From: Rhodoplanes sp963712435
GTDB lineage: Bacteria; Pseudomonadota; Alphaproteobacteria; Rhizobiales; Xanthobacteraceae
Assembly: GCA_963712435.1 (NCBI GenBank)
Contig: CAVQIB010000001.1
Location: 682,001-746,000 of the forward strand
Reading direction: 5' to 3'
DNA length: 64,000 bases
Under the pieces are notes generated by a model. It saw nothing but the letters and a program-made list of their open reading frames with translations. It had not been told where the DNA came from and searched no databases. Positions 46,618-56,132 of the stretch are shown in pieces (positions within the stretch are counted from its first letter, which is position 1; each line of letters starts with the position of its first letter). The translations under genes were made by a program, and so were the position numbers.

Positions 46618-47058
46618 GTGTCAAAGGAGGGTGGCATGGCCTATTGCGTCCACCACGTCCCGGGACGGGTGCGTTTCAAGGTCCCGCAGCTACAGCGCGA
46701 TCCGGCGTCCGCCGGCGAAATCGAGAAGAAGGTGCTGGCGCTCGATGGCGTGACCCATGTCGAAGTCAATCGGCATGCCTGGTCGATGGTCGTTCACTAC
46801 GACACCGGCGCAAATCCCCTCGACGACATCATCGAGCAGATCAAAGCAAGCGGACCGGTGAACGGGGCGCGTGGCGACGGCGTCGCCAGCCCGAGCATCA
46901 TTCCGCCAAGGGCTGGTCACGCCAACGGTCAGCATGGCGCCGAAGCCCCCGAAATGTCCCGCTTCGTAGGCCGGGCCATCGGGCAAGCCATTTTTGCGAC
47001 GCTCGTGCAGCGCACGCTCGATCGAAGCCTGCTGTCTCTTCTGACGGGTCTGCGTTGA
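46618..47058 (+). CDS. HMA-like protein without CxxC, candidate FezC-type protein
   Basis: The preferred start is the ATG at 46636 (MAYCVHHVPGRVRFKVPQLQ) after AAAGGAGGGT. About 140 aa: an HMA_2-like ferredoxin fold (EIEKKVLALDGVTHVEVNRH and SMVVHYDTGANPLDDII) lacking the CxxC metal motif, then a flexible linker and a C-terminal amphipathic or hydrophobic helix (AIGQAIFATLVQRTLDRSLL). Its H-x-PGR-RFK start echoes the N-terminus of the ATPase (HELPRRLRLK), suggesting a common partner or origin. It follows the ATPase operon and probably acts in the same system. Confidence 0.75.
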   Translation: MSKEGGMAYCVHHVPGRVRFKVPQLQRDPASAGEIEKKVLALDGVTHVEVNRHAWSMVVHYDTGANPLDDIIEQIKASGPVNGARGDGVASPSIIPPRAGHANGQHGAEAPEMSRFVGRAIGQAIFATLVQRTLDRSLLSLLTGLR

Positions 47059-48792
47059 GCCGTTCCGAACGAACCGTCGGCGCTCGAACCCGCGCGTGAG
47101 GTTGCGGACGGGCAGCGCACGCAATCGGGGCATTTCTGAAGAACCGCGGGCGTTCAGGGCGCCGATGCGCGCGGCCGTGCGTAGCGCCAGCGCCTCGATC
47201 GTGAGCGCCGGCCCCTCGCCCCCGCCGGAAGACGGAAACACACTCGCGTCGGTGATCCACAGATTGCGCCAGCGGTGCGAGCGCAGGCTCGGGTCGACCA
47301 CCGAGGCGGTGGGGTCGGCGCCCATGCGGCATGTCCCGAAGACATGCGTGGAGTTGAAGGCGTCCCAGGTCGACGCCGACTTGATGATCTCCGCGGCGCC
47401 GCAGGCCGATAGGATCTCGCGGCACTTGCCGGCCATGAAGCGCAGGCGGGAAATGTCGGCCTCGGTCAGGTGCGAGGTGATGCGGGGCAAAGCAACGCCG
47501 AACCTGTCGCGCGCGCCCATGTCCAGGTCGACCCGGGCGACGGGATTGGGAAGACTTTCGCCGATCGCCGAGACCGTCAGTGCATGCCCCCAGGCCTCGC
47601 GCATTCTGCGGGCGTGATCGCGGCCCCAACCGGGCACGGCGTTGCAGGCAAAGCTCGACAGGCCCATCAAGCCGGCCTCGGCCGAGGCGTTCTGCAGGCG
47701 GCAGCCCCCGACCACGCCGGGGATGGCGTCGGGCGCGTTGAAGTCCCAGCAGATCGCGTCGCTCGGCAGGCCGCGCCGCGCGTGCTGGGGCTGCGGATGC
47801 AGCGCCGTCACCGCGACCGCCAGGGTCTCCATGAAGTTCCGGCCGATCTGGCCGCTCTCGTTGCCGAGCTTGTCCGAGGAGAGCAGGAGCCGCGGCGTCT
47901 CGACCGCGCCTGCGGCCAGCACCAGATGGGGCGTGGCGATGCGTTCGAGACGGCCGTCGGGACGACCGACCAGCACGGCCGCGATGCGGTCGCCTTGCCC
48001 CGCCTCGATCCGCACCACCGGCGAATTGGGGCGCAGCGTGCAGCGGCCTGTTTGTAGCGCGGCGGCGACGAACGTGACGTCCGCGCTGCCCTTGTCGCCC
48101 GGCATGCAGCCCATGTGACAGGCGCCGCAATAATTGCAGGGCGGGCGGTCCTGATAGGGCGCCGAGAGGGCGGCGCGGCTGTTCGCTTCCCACCCCAGGC
48201 CGAGCGCCGCCGCGCCCCGGCCGAGGGTGCGCGCGCCATAGGACAGCGGGTGGGCCGGCAAGGGAAACGGCTTCGAGCGCCAGCGCGCCCCTTGCGCAGG
48301 CGGACCGGCGACGCCAACAAGCTCCTCCGCACGCACGTAGTGCGGCTCGAGTTCGGCATAGTCGATCGGCCAATCGGCGGCGACGCCGAAGCGCGTCTTC
48401 ATCCGCATGGATTGCGGATGCAGGCGATGCGCCTCGCCGGTAAATGCGAGCGTGCTGCCGCCGACGCCGCGCACATGGAAATACTCGCCCATCTCCCGCC
48501 TGCGGCCGCCCACCTGGCGGCCCGAAACCCTGTCGAACGAGGCGAGCAAGGGTTCGTCAGGCGACAAGGCCTGGCCACGGGCCATGATCACGTCGCCGCG
48601 GGAGCCCGGCTTTTCCGGAAAGTCGCGCAGCTCCCAATCGGGCGCGGCCTGCGCGTAATCGGCGGCGGGATCGAAACGCGGCCCGGCCTCCAGCACAAGC
48701 ACGGAGAGACCGCGTTCGCACAGACCGTAAGCGGCAGCAGCGCCCCCGGCGCCGCTTCCCACCACCACGACGTCCCACTCCGCGGCGCTCAT
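46690..48792 (-). CDS. GMC family FAD-dependent oxidoreductase
   Basis: The conserved enzyme is about 550 aa: the FAD motif VVVVGSGAGGAAAAYGLCER, an Fe-S-like CNYCGACHMGC segment as in sorbosone/gluconate dehydrogenase relatives, FEVC-type GTCRMGADPTASVVD, and the final WITDASVFPSSGGGEGPALT followed by IEALALRTAARIGALN. It oxidises a sugar or alcohol in the periplasm or at the membrane. The open frame then runs a further 150 residues to 46690, antisense to the HMA gene, without family similarity. The real stop has probably been lost to a base error or mutation near 47150. It overlaps the subunit-3 gene by 4 bp. Confidence 0.88.
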   Translation of the reverse strand: MSAAEWDVVVVGSGAGGAAAAYGLCERGLSVLVLEAGPRFDPAADYAQAAPDWELRDFPEKPGSRGDVIMARGQALSPDEPLLASFDRVSGRQVGGRRREMGEYFHVRGVGGSTLAFTGEAHRLHPQSMRMKTRFGVAADWPIDYAELEPHYVRAEELVGVAGPPAQGARWRSKPFPLPAHPLSYGARTLGRGAAALGLGWEANSRAALSAPYQDRPPCNYCGACHMGCMPGDKGSADVTFVAAALQTGRCTLRPNSPVVRIEAGQGDRIAAVLVGRPDGRLERIATPHLVLAAGAVETPRLLLSSDKLGNESGQIGRNFMETLAVAVTALHPQPQHARRGLPSDAICWDFNAPDAIPGVVGGCRLQNASAEAGLMGLSSFACNAVPGWGRDHARRMREAWGHALTVSAIGESLPNPVARVDLDMGARDRFGVALPRITSHLTEADISRLRFMAGKCREILSACGAAEIIKSASTWDAFNSTHVFGTCRMGADPTASVVDPSLRSHRWRNLWITDASVFPSSGGGEGPALTIEALALRTAARIGALNARGSSEMPRLRALPVRNLTRGFERRRFVRNGSTQTRQKRQQASIERALHERRKNGLPDGPAYEAGHFGGFGAMLTVGVTSPWRNDARAGDAVATRPVHRSACFDLLDDVVEGICAGVVVNDHRPGMPIDFDMGHAIERQHLLLDFAGGRRIAL

Positions 48793-49322
48793 CGCGGCGG
48801 GTCCTGAAAATCGGGGAACCCCTCCGGCTGCGGCGGAGCGCTATAGGCGAAGGCGGACATGATCGCGGGCTCGGTGTAGTAAAGCGTAAGGGCGCGTGTG
48901 CGCAGTGTCCGCACGATCGCGTCCGCCCCTTCGGCGTCGGAGGAAAGCGCGGCCTGAAGCACGGCCTCCCGACCGGCCGCATCGAGCGCGGTAAAGCGCG
49001 ACGCCCCCGCGGCGCGCGCGCGGCCATCGAGCCAAGCGGCGCCCTGGGCGAGGCTCCGGAGCAGTTCTGAATCGGTCGACGCGGCGATGCGTCGGTCGAT
49101 GCCGAGCGCGAGCGCGCCGGGCAGTTCGTCGCCCGGCAGCATATGGTCGACGACCGCGACGATCGTGCGCTCGACATCGGCGTCGAAGCGAGGTTGGCGC
49201 CGCGCAAAAAGGAGCCGGTTGCTCGCCACGACAAAGCCCGCGACCAGCGGGAGGCGGACAAGGATCGTGAGAAGGAACCGGCGAGACAGGGGCGTCTTGC
49301 TGCGCGCGATCTCGGTCCGCAT
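48789..49322 (-). CDS. Gluconate 2-dehydrogenase subunit 3-like protein
   Basis: About 177 aa with an N-terminal membrane anchor or signal (LSRRFLLTILVRLPLVAGFV). The mature region TIVAVVDHMLPGDELPGALA, DRRIAAS and YYTEPAIMSAFAYSAPPQPE is the subunit-3 pattern. Such proteins partner GMC dehydrogenases and guide export. Its stop overlaps the GMC start (ATGA). An ATG at 49376 would add 18 residues. Confidence 0.85.
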   Translation of the reverse strand: MRTEIARSKTPLSRRFLLTILVRLPLVAGFVVASNRLLFARRQPRFDADVERTIVAVVDHMLPGDELPGALALGIDRRIAASTDSELLRSLAQGAAWLDGRARAAGASRFTALDAAGREAVLQAALSSDAEGADAIVRTLRTRALTLYYTEPAIMSAFAYSAPPQPEGFPDFQDPPR

Positions 49323-49677
49323 CGACGACTTCACCTCTACGCGCTGAGCGCTGAGCCCGTACGGCTTGCCCTCCATCGAGAACGAGCATGCCTGCAGCCG
49401 CGTTCCGGCAATCGGCGCCGCGTGCCGGAGGGACGGCGGTGAGGCTTATTTCTACACGATCGCGATAGGCAAGCGGCGGAGACCGTGCAGCCCCGCGCGC
49501 ACCAAACGACATAGCGGATGCACAAGGAGTTGTCCTGCTCGGACGGCGACGCTACTGTTTGCGAAGCGGCAAGACCGGCCGTTCCAAGCAGCCGACTGCG
49601 ATCAAACGCGCAGACATCCGCCCGCGTGAGAACCTTTTTTGCCACGGTGCTTTCGCGCGCAATCCGAGAGGGGAATC
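49323..49677. other. Intergenic region, no gene recognised
   Basis: About 350 bp between divergent genes. Short open frames here look like chance frames of high-GC DNA. It probably contains both promoters. Confidence 0.5.
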
Positions 49678-50088
49678 ATGAACTCGTCAATGCGGGTGTG
49701 TTTGCTGATCGTTCAATTGGCCGGTCTGTCAGTTCTGTCGTCGCCCTCCCATGCGATCGATCTGACGGGCGCGTGGGCGACGGACCAGGCCGTCTGCGAG
49801 AAGCTATTCGTCAAGAAAGGAAAGGGCATCGCGTTCCGCCCGGATGCCGTGATGCGCGGCAGCGGGTTCATCATCGACGGAAACTCGATCCGCGGAAAGG
49901 CTATCAAGTGCGCCATCAAAACGCGACGCGAGGAGGGCCAGATCGTTCATCTTCTGGCCGGCTGCGCGTCCGACCTCCTGCTCTCGGACGTGCAGTTCAG
50001 CGTCAAGATCATCGATGACAACCGAATCAATCGGATCTTTTCGGGCATGGAGGGCATCGAGCAAGGCTACGATCGATGCCGGCTGTGA
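49678..50088 (+). CDS. Small exported protein of unknown function
   Basis: 136 aa from the ATG at 49678, preceded by GAGAGGGG. A signal peptide (MRVCLLIVQLAGLSVLSSPS, cleaved after SHA) is followed by a compact beta-rich domain starting IDLTGAWATDQAVCEKLFVK, with four Cys in the mature part (C-x-KLF, KCAIK, GCASD and RCRL at the end) that could form two disulfides. The pattern resembles lipocalin-like small periplasmic proteins found in Hyphomicrobiales. The function is unknown. Confidence 0.75.
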   Translation: MNSSMRVCLLIVQLAGLSVLSSPSHAIDLTGAWATDQAVCEKLFVKKGKGIAFRPDAVMRGSGFIIDGNSIRGKAIKCAIKTRREEGQIVHLLAGCASDLLLSDVQFSVKIIDDNRINRIFSGMEGIEQGYDRCRL

Positions 50089-50240
50089 GCGAGGCTCGGA
50101 TGATCACGGCCGCGGATGCACCGCGCTTGATCGGGCTGAGCACCGGCAGGCGACGGCGCGCAATTCTCGCTGCGTTTCCGCTCAGTTCCAGGTGAACGTG
50201 AGGTTTTGCGGCGTATGGCGCTGCCGCGGCGGATATCGTC

Positions 50241-50429
50241 GTGGCCGCGAGCGATCTGTTCCGTTACGGACCGATTCTCGTAGGTCAGGGTCGCGCAGGC
50301 TTTTCGTTCGCCGCCCAGGACCTCGCGGCGACGCTTGTTTTCTTCGCTTGCATCGGCTTGTTTGAGTGGCTGCGATGGGTGTCGGGGTTCGGAACCTCGT
50401 TCGCCCATCTGCCGCTTGCAGGCTGGTAG
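50241..50429 (+). CDS. Possible small membrane protein
   Basis: A 62-aa frame from GTG with one hydrophobic segment (LAATLVFFACIGLFEWLRWV). It has a protein-like composition but no family and no clear ribosome site; it may be the remnant of a longer gene. Confidence 0.3.
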   Translation: MAASDLFRYGPILVGQGRAGFSFAAQDLAATLVFFACIGLFEWLRWVSGFGTSFAHLPLAGW

Positions 50430-50820
50430 CGGTCGCGCCAAAAAAATGCGCTGGGCCGTATTTGGCGCGCGGCTAGACGAATCGCAGGCATGCCGACGGC
50501 CGAGAACGCGCCGTCATGCGGGTCGCCCGCATTCGATGTGCGGCGCGACCGGTTCGGGCGCCAGCGACTGGCATCGGCAGCGAATTCGGCGTTCGGGCTC
50601 GAAGGCTATCGCAAGCGAGGGCTGCGCCGGCGTGATGAGCGCCCGCGCGGGGCTTGCGCATTCCGTTACCAGCGAACGATCAACCATCCGAATCGCACTT
50701 GGAACGATTGTCATCCGTGTCCGATTGGTCTCGTAGCTTGGCCAATGCGGTCCGGTGGAACGCCGATCCGAGGATCGCTTCTCCGTCGGGAGAGCCGTGG
50801 CCAGACATGCGGAGATGCAA
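50430..50820. other. Intergenic region, no gene recognised
   Basis: About 390 bp before the aldehyde oxidoreductase operon. No convincing coding frame or box was seen; the promoter of the operon is expected here. Confidence 0.4.
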
Positions 50821-51349
50821 ATGGCGCAAACCAGCACAGCCCGGACCATCGAGGCGAGAACCCCGATGCCGGAACCAATTCCGATCGCTCTCACCGTCAA
50901 CGGGGTCGCGGCGCGGCTCGAAGTCAGGCCCTGGACCACCCTCCTCGACGCGCTGCGCGACCATCTCGATCTGACCGGCACCAAGAAGGGCTGCGATCAC
51001 GGTCAATGCGGCGCCTGCACGGTGCTGGTGGACGGGCGACGAATCAATTCCTGTCTCACGCTTGCCGTGATGAAGGACGGCGCCCAGGTGACCACCGTCG
51101 AGGGACTCGCCGGGGACGCGGGTCTGCACGCGCTGCAGCAGGCGTTCATCGATCACGACGCGTTTCAGTGCGGCTATTGCACGCCCGGACAGACTCTGCT
51201 CGGCGGCGGGCCTGATCGCCGAAGGCAAGGCAGGCAACGCCGACGAGATCCGCGAACTCATGAGCGGCAATATCTGCCGGTGCGGCGCATACCCCAACAT
51301 CGTCGCGGCGATCGAGCAGGCGATGGGCGCAACGGGGGATCGGTCATGA
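50821..51349 (+). CDS. Aldehyde oxidoreductase [2Fe-2S] subunit, PaoA/YagT-like (one frameshift)
   Basis: Small subunit of a xanthine-oxidase-family molybdoenzyme. The plant-type ferredoxin motif is CDHGQCGACTVLVDGRRINS followed by C, and the second cluster is CGYCTPGQ...GNICRCGAYPNI. One extra base near 51197 separates the two: deleting it gives GQ-x-CSAAGLIAEG, restoring the family frame, and 529 nt is 3n+1. The stop overlaps the FAD subunit ATG (51346). An upstream ATG (50815) would add two residues. Confidence 0.88.
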
Positions 51350-52369
51350 TCAATTTCCAGTATGCGCGGGCGAACGACGTCGCCGATGCGGTGCGTCAGA
51401 TCGCCGCCGATCCGACGGCGAAGTTCATCGCCGGCGGCACCAATCTGATCGACCTGATGAAGGAGGACGTCGAACGCCCCACGCGGCTGATCGACATCTC
51501 CCGGCTGCCGTTGACCACGATCGAGGAAACCGCCGAGCGGCGGCGTGCGCATCGGCGCGCTCGTGCCGAATTCCGATCTCGCCTATCATCCGCTGATCGA
51601 GCAGCCGCTATCCGCTGCTCGCGAGCGCGATCCTGGCGGGCGCGTCGCAGCAGCTGCGCAATATGGCCTCGACGGGCGGCAATCTCCTGCAACGAACGCG
51701 CTGCGCCTATTTCTATGACACCGCAACGCCCTGCAACAAGCGCGAGCCCGGAACCGGCTGCTCGGCGACTCAACGGCGTCAACCGGATGCACGCGATTCT
51801 CGGGGCGAGCGAAGCGTGCATCGCGACGCATCCATCCGACATGTGCGTCGCGCTCGCCGCGCTCGACGCGAAGGTGCACGTGACGGGGCCGGCGGGAGCG
51901 CGCGCGATCGCGTTCACGGATTTTCATCGGCTGCCGGAGCGACACGCCGCAGCATGAGACCAATCTGCACGCCGAACGAGATCGTCACAGCGGTCGAGCT
52001 TCCCGAGAAGGGGTTCGCGGCCAACTACTCCTACCTGAAGATCCGCGATCGTCTTTCCTATGCTTTCGCGCTTGTGTCGGTCGCGGCCGCACTGGAGCTC
52101 GAAGGCGGCGTCGATCAAGGAGGCGCGCTTGGCGTTGGGCGGCGTCGCGCACAAGCCGTGGCGCGACATGGAGGCCGAAGCGGCGCTGCGCGGGCAGCCG
52201 GCAAGCGAGGCGGCGTTCGCGCACGCGGCCGATCGAGTGCTGCACGACGCCAGGGGTTATGCGCACAACGCATTCAAGATCGACCTGGCGCGCCGCGCGA
52301 TCGTCCGCACGCTGACCCAGGCGGCGCAAGCGCACGCCGCAATCGCAGTCGGTGAAGGCGGTGCGATGA
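51346..52369 (+). CDS. Aldehyde oxidoreductase FAD subunit, PaoB/YagS-like (several frameshifts)
   Basis: The FAD-binding domain of the molybdopterin dehydrogenase type: MINFQYARANDVADAVRQIA, FIAGGTNLIDLMKEDVE, NMASTGGNLLQRTRCAYFYD and IATHPSDMCVALAALDAKVH. The family C-terminus GYAHNAFKIDLARRAIVRTL is present, with the stop at 52367-52369 in a shifted frame. Breaks occur near 51540, 51600, 51760, 51940, 52110 and 52335. Middle gene of the operon. Confidence 0.85.
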
Positions 52370-52432
52370 GCCGGCGAGCCGGCGCCGGCCGCCGCGATTT
52401 TGTTTCAACAATACCCGCAAACGAGCAAGCCC

Positions 52433-54653
52433 ATGACATCGTATATCGGCGCCGCGACATCCCGCATCGACGGCCGCGCCAAGGTCACCGGTGAGGCCAA
52501 GTATGCAGGCGAGTTCAATGTCCCCGGCCTCGCCTACGGTTACGTGGTCGTGTCGACCATCCCGAAGGGCCGCATCGCGCGCATCGACACGAGCAGCGCG
52601 TTGCGGGTCCAAGGCGTGATCGACGTTCTCACGCATGAGAACCGGCCGCGCATGGCGGACTCGAGCGAGGCGTACAAGGACGATGTCGCGCCCGAGAAGG
52701 GGTCGCCGTTCCGTCCGCTCTACGACGACAGGATCGTGTTCAGCGGACAGCCGATCGCGCTGGTGCTCGCCGAGGAATGGGAGATCGCGCGCTTCGCCGC
52801 TTCGCTCGTGCGCATCGAGTACGAACAGGAAGCGCACGCCACGGACCTGCACGCGCAGCGCGACGACGGCCTTCGTCGTCGAGAAGCCCGAAAAGCCGCG
52901 CGGCGACGCGGACAGCGCCTATGCGCGCGGCTCGCCGTGCGCCACGAGGCCGAATACTTCATTCCGATCGAGCATCACAACCCGATGGAGCTGTATGCCT
53001 CGACGGTGATGTGGGACGGCGGCGGCAAGCTCACGGTCTACGACAAGACGCAGGGCGTGCAGAACGTGCAGCGCTATCTCTGCGGCGTATTCGACATGAA
53101 GTCGGACGACGTGCGCGTCATGTCGCCGTTCGTGGGCGGCGCGTTCGGCTCGGGGCTGCGCCCGCAGTATCAGGTGGTGCTGGCCGTGCTCGGCGCCGTG
53201 GCGCTCGAGCGCTCGGTGCGGCTCGTGCTGACGCGCCAGCAGATGTACGGGCTCGGCTATCGGCCGGCCACGATCGAGCGTCTTGCGCTCGGCGCCGACG
53301 GCGGACGGAACGCTCGACGCGATCACCCACGAGGCGATCGCGGTGACGTCGCAGTTCGAGGAGTTCTCGCGCAACGACACCGGCTGGTCGGGCCTGCTGT
53401 ACACGTGCGCCAACGCGAACTATGTGCACAAGCTGGCGCGGCTCGACCTGCCGACCTCGTCCGACATGCGTGCGCCGGGCGCGGCGACCGGCGTCTACGC
53501 GCTCGAATGCGCGATGGACGAGCTCGCCGTCGCGCTCAAGATCGATCCGCTGGAGTTGCGGCTGCAGTGCTACTCGGACCGCGACCAGAACGAGGATGTT
53601 CCCTACACCAGCAAGAAGCTGCGCGAATGCTATCGCCAGGGCGCAGCGGCCTTCGGCTGGGGCGAAGCGCAATCCCGAGCCGCGCTCGATGCGCGACGGC
53701 GCGGACCTGGTCGGCTGGGGCATGGCGACCGGCATGTGGGAAGCGCTGCAGATGCCGACCGCCGCCCGCATCGTGCTGACCGCCAACGGACATGCCGAGG
53801 TCGCCTGCGCGACATCGGATATCGGCACCGGCACCTACACGATCATGGCGCAGGTCGCGGCCGACATGCTCGGCCTGCCGATCGAAAACATCAGCGTCAA
53901 GCTGGGCGACTCGACGCTGCCGCACGTCGCCGGTCGAGGGCGGATCGTGGATCGCGGCCTCGGTGTCGCAACGCGATCGCGGGCGACGGCCGACGAGGTG
54001 CGCAAGGAGCTGTTGCGGCTGGCGAAGAGCGATGCCGAATTCGCCGCTCGCGGCGCGCGACGCTCGATGACGTCGTCGCTGTCCGATGGCAAGATCGTCA
54101 GCCGGCAGGGCGAGAGCCGCGCCGTATCGATCGCGGACGCGATGCGCCGCGGGCGGCGTCGATCGCATCGAACAGGAGAAGGCAAACAGCTTCGAGGAGG
54201 CTGGCAGCAGTACGCGCGCAACACGCATTCGGCCATCTTCGCCGAGGTGAAGGTCGACGAGCAGCTCGGCGTCATCCGCGTCACCCGCGTCGTCAACGCG
54301 GTCGCGGCCGGGCGCATCCTCAACGCCAAGACCGCGCGCAGCCAGATCATGGGCGGCGTGGTCTGGGGCATCGGCATGGCGCTGCACGAGGAGACGCTCG
54401 TCGATCATCACTTCGGCCGCATCATGAATGCCAACATCGCCGAGTACCATGTGCCGGTGAATGCCGACGTCGCACGACATCGAGGTGATTTTCGTCGACG
54501 AGCCGGACGACGATCATCAATCCGCTCGGCATCAAGGGCGTGGGCGAGATCGGCATCGTCGGCGTTGCGGCGGCGATCGCCAACGCGGTCTATCACGCGA
54601 CCGGCGCGCGCGTGCGCGATTTGCCGATCACGCTCGACAAGCTGCTGCGGTGA
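52433..54653 (+). CDS. Aldehyde oxidoreductase molybdopterin subunit, PaoC/YagR-like (many frameshifts)
   Basis: About 740 aa if the frames are joined. SRIDGRAKVTGEAKYAGEFN opens the domain; HHNPMELYASTVMWDGGGKL, SPFVGGAFGSGLRPQYQV (the Moco loop) and TSSDMRAPGAATGVYALE follow. The C-terminal GIKGVGEIGIVGVAAAIANA contains the catalytic Glu, and LPITLDKLLR ends at 54653. At least seven frame changes (near 52860, 53300, 53665, 53925, 54150, 54475 and 54520) break it. Such a density is unlikely in a working gene, but a similar pattern in essential lysK points to base errors. It would need Moco cytosine-type insertion by an XdhC-like factor, not seen here. Confidence 0.85.
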
Positions 54654-54709
54654 ATAGGCCGCCCGGCGTGGATTAGGGCCAAGGAGATTCGCCGAGGGAT
54701 ACGAGCAAG

Positions 54710-54950
54710 ATGTCAGAAGAAATTGACCGTCAGCGCCGCTGTCTTTTTGGTGCAGCTGCGCTGACCATTGCCGCCGCCGCATTACCGCTGGCGGCTCGGT
54801 CTAGCTGAAGGCGAGCCGAAATATGACGATCTGGAAAAGCGGCTTGCCGAAGGCCCGGCCATCGCGGTGCCGACCATTACCCTTGAGAGCCGATCCAGGA
54901 AGATCGGATTTATGCTGAGGGGGTTGGCCTTATCAGCCTTCGGAGCATGA
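54710..54950 (+). pseudogene. Alpha/beta hydrolase remnant: Tat signal fused to a C-terminal piece
   Basis: MSEEIDRQRRCLFGAAALTI is a twin-arginine signal, which stops after about 30 residues. In another frame the sequence continues as HYRWRLGLAEGEPKYDDLEK and RLAEGPAIAVPTITL, a typical C-terminal region of exported alpha/beta hydrolases. The catalytic domain between them is missing, so this is an internally deleted pseudogene. A related tail lies at 55727-55988. Confidence 0.65.
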
Positions 54951-55726
54951 TCGGATCTGCGGAGGCGGACGAAGGCTACGACGGTTCGGGCGAGGCGCTC
55001 GAAATCGCGCGATCAGCCGGCGCATCGACTGACCCATGGCGAAGGTTCGTCGACAATCCATCGTTTCGGCACGCTGAAGCCGGTGGCGCCATCGCCGTTG
55101 ACCACTTCATTGTCGGCCGGTTTACGCCGAGGCCCGGCGGCTTTCGGCCCGATGCGGCCGTGGATCATGCGTTCGATGCAGGGGAACTGGCGCGGGTACG
55201 CCGTTCGACAGCCATCTCGACGCCGTCACGATCCTAGATGTCGGCGGGATGAACCGCGTATCGTTCACGCGGCAGGCCGAGCGTATCGACCAAACGAGCC
55301 GCCGGCGTCCTAACCGTCGGTTCTCGCGTCGTAGCCTTGCGGGTTGACGGATGCCCTCTTCGAGCAGGCCATGCCTCGCTGGTGTCGATGGGCCGCCGTC
55401 GGACCGACATCATCGCCCGGCTTCTGGCCGGCCGCGACGTAAGGCCGTGGTGGATGCGGTTCTCTCATCGGCCGCCACGATCCGGCAGGATGCCGTACCG
55501 CAAAGCACCGTGCTCTTGGTGGCAGGTCATTCGGCACGCCTGCCACCGAACAGCCGGTCCACAGCACGTAGACAGATCGCGTTGAGAACCTCGCGGATGT
55601 TAACCGACCGCTTGGCGGCTCCTTCGCCGCGCCGGCGGGACATCGGCACGATGCACAACCGTTCGTCGCGGCGCAGCGTCCTCGGATAACGGACCACGTC
55701 GGTGCGGCAGCTCGTGATTCGGACTT
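54951..55726. other. Decayed region between two hydrolase remnants
   Basis: About 775 bp with no convincing coding frame, only short interrupted frames. It is bordered on both sides by related hydrolase tails, so it may be a duplication or recombination scar. Confidence 0.45.
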
Positions 55727-55988
55727 ACCACTGGCGGCTCCGCTGGCGAAGGCACGGAGATACGACGATCTGGAAAAGCGGATTGCCGAAGGCCCGGCTC
55801 ATCACGTGCCGACCATTACCCTTGAAGGTGATGCTAATGGTGCGCCGCACCCGGACGCCAGTTCCTATGTCAAGAAATTCTCGGGCAAATATGCGCACCG
55901 GATCATCAAGGGCGGCGTCGGCCACAATCTGCCGCAGGAAGCCCCACAAGCCTTTGCCGAAGCTGTCGTCGACGTCGACAGTTTTTGA
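55727..55988 (+). pseudogene. Alpha/beta hydrolase C-terminal remnant (second copy)
   Basis: YDDLEKRIAEGPAHHVPTIT-like sequence (out of frame at its start) is followed by PTITLEGDANGAPHPDASSY, VKKFSGKYAHRIIKGGVGHN and LPQEAPQAFAEAVVDV. These are the last strand and the catalytic His region (VGHNLPQ) of hydrolases. The stop is at 55988. No N-terminal or nucleophile region exists. It is about 80% alike at nucleotide level to 54790-54890. Confidence 0.7.
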
Positions 55989-56132
55989 TCGGCTTTAGCC
56001 GCTAGGCCGCGTTACGCATGACCTCGCCGACAGCCGGAAAATTTCGTCAAAGAATGGGAATTCGAATGGTCAGATGACTGCGGCGAACTGCGAGTTCGTC
56101 GATGGTCCGATTTTAAGAGAGTAGACCGACCA

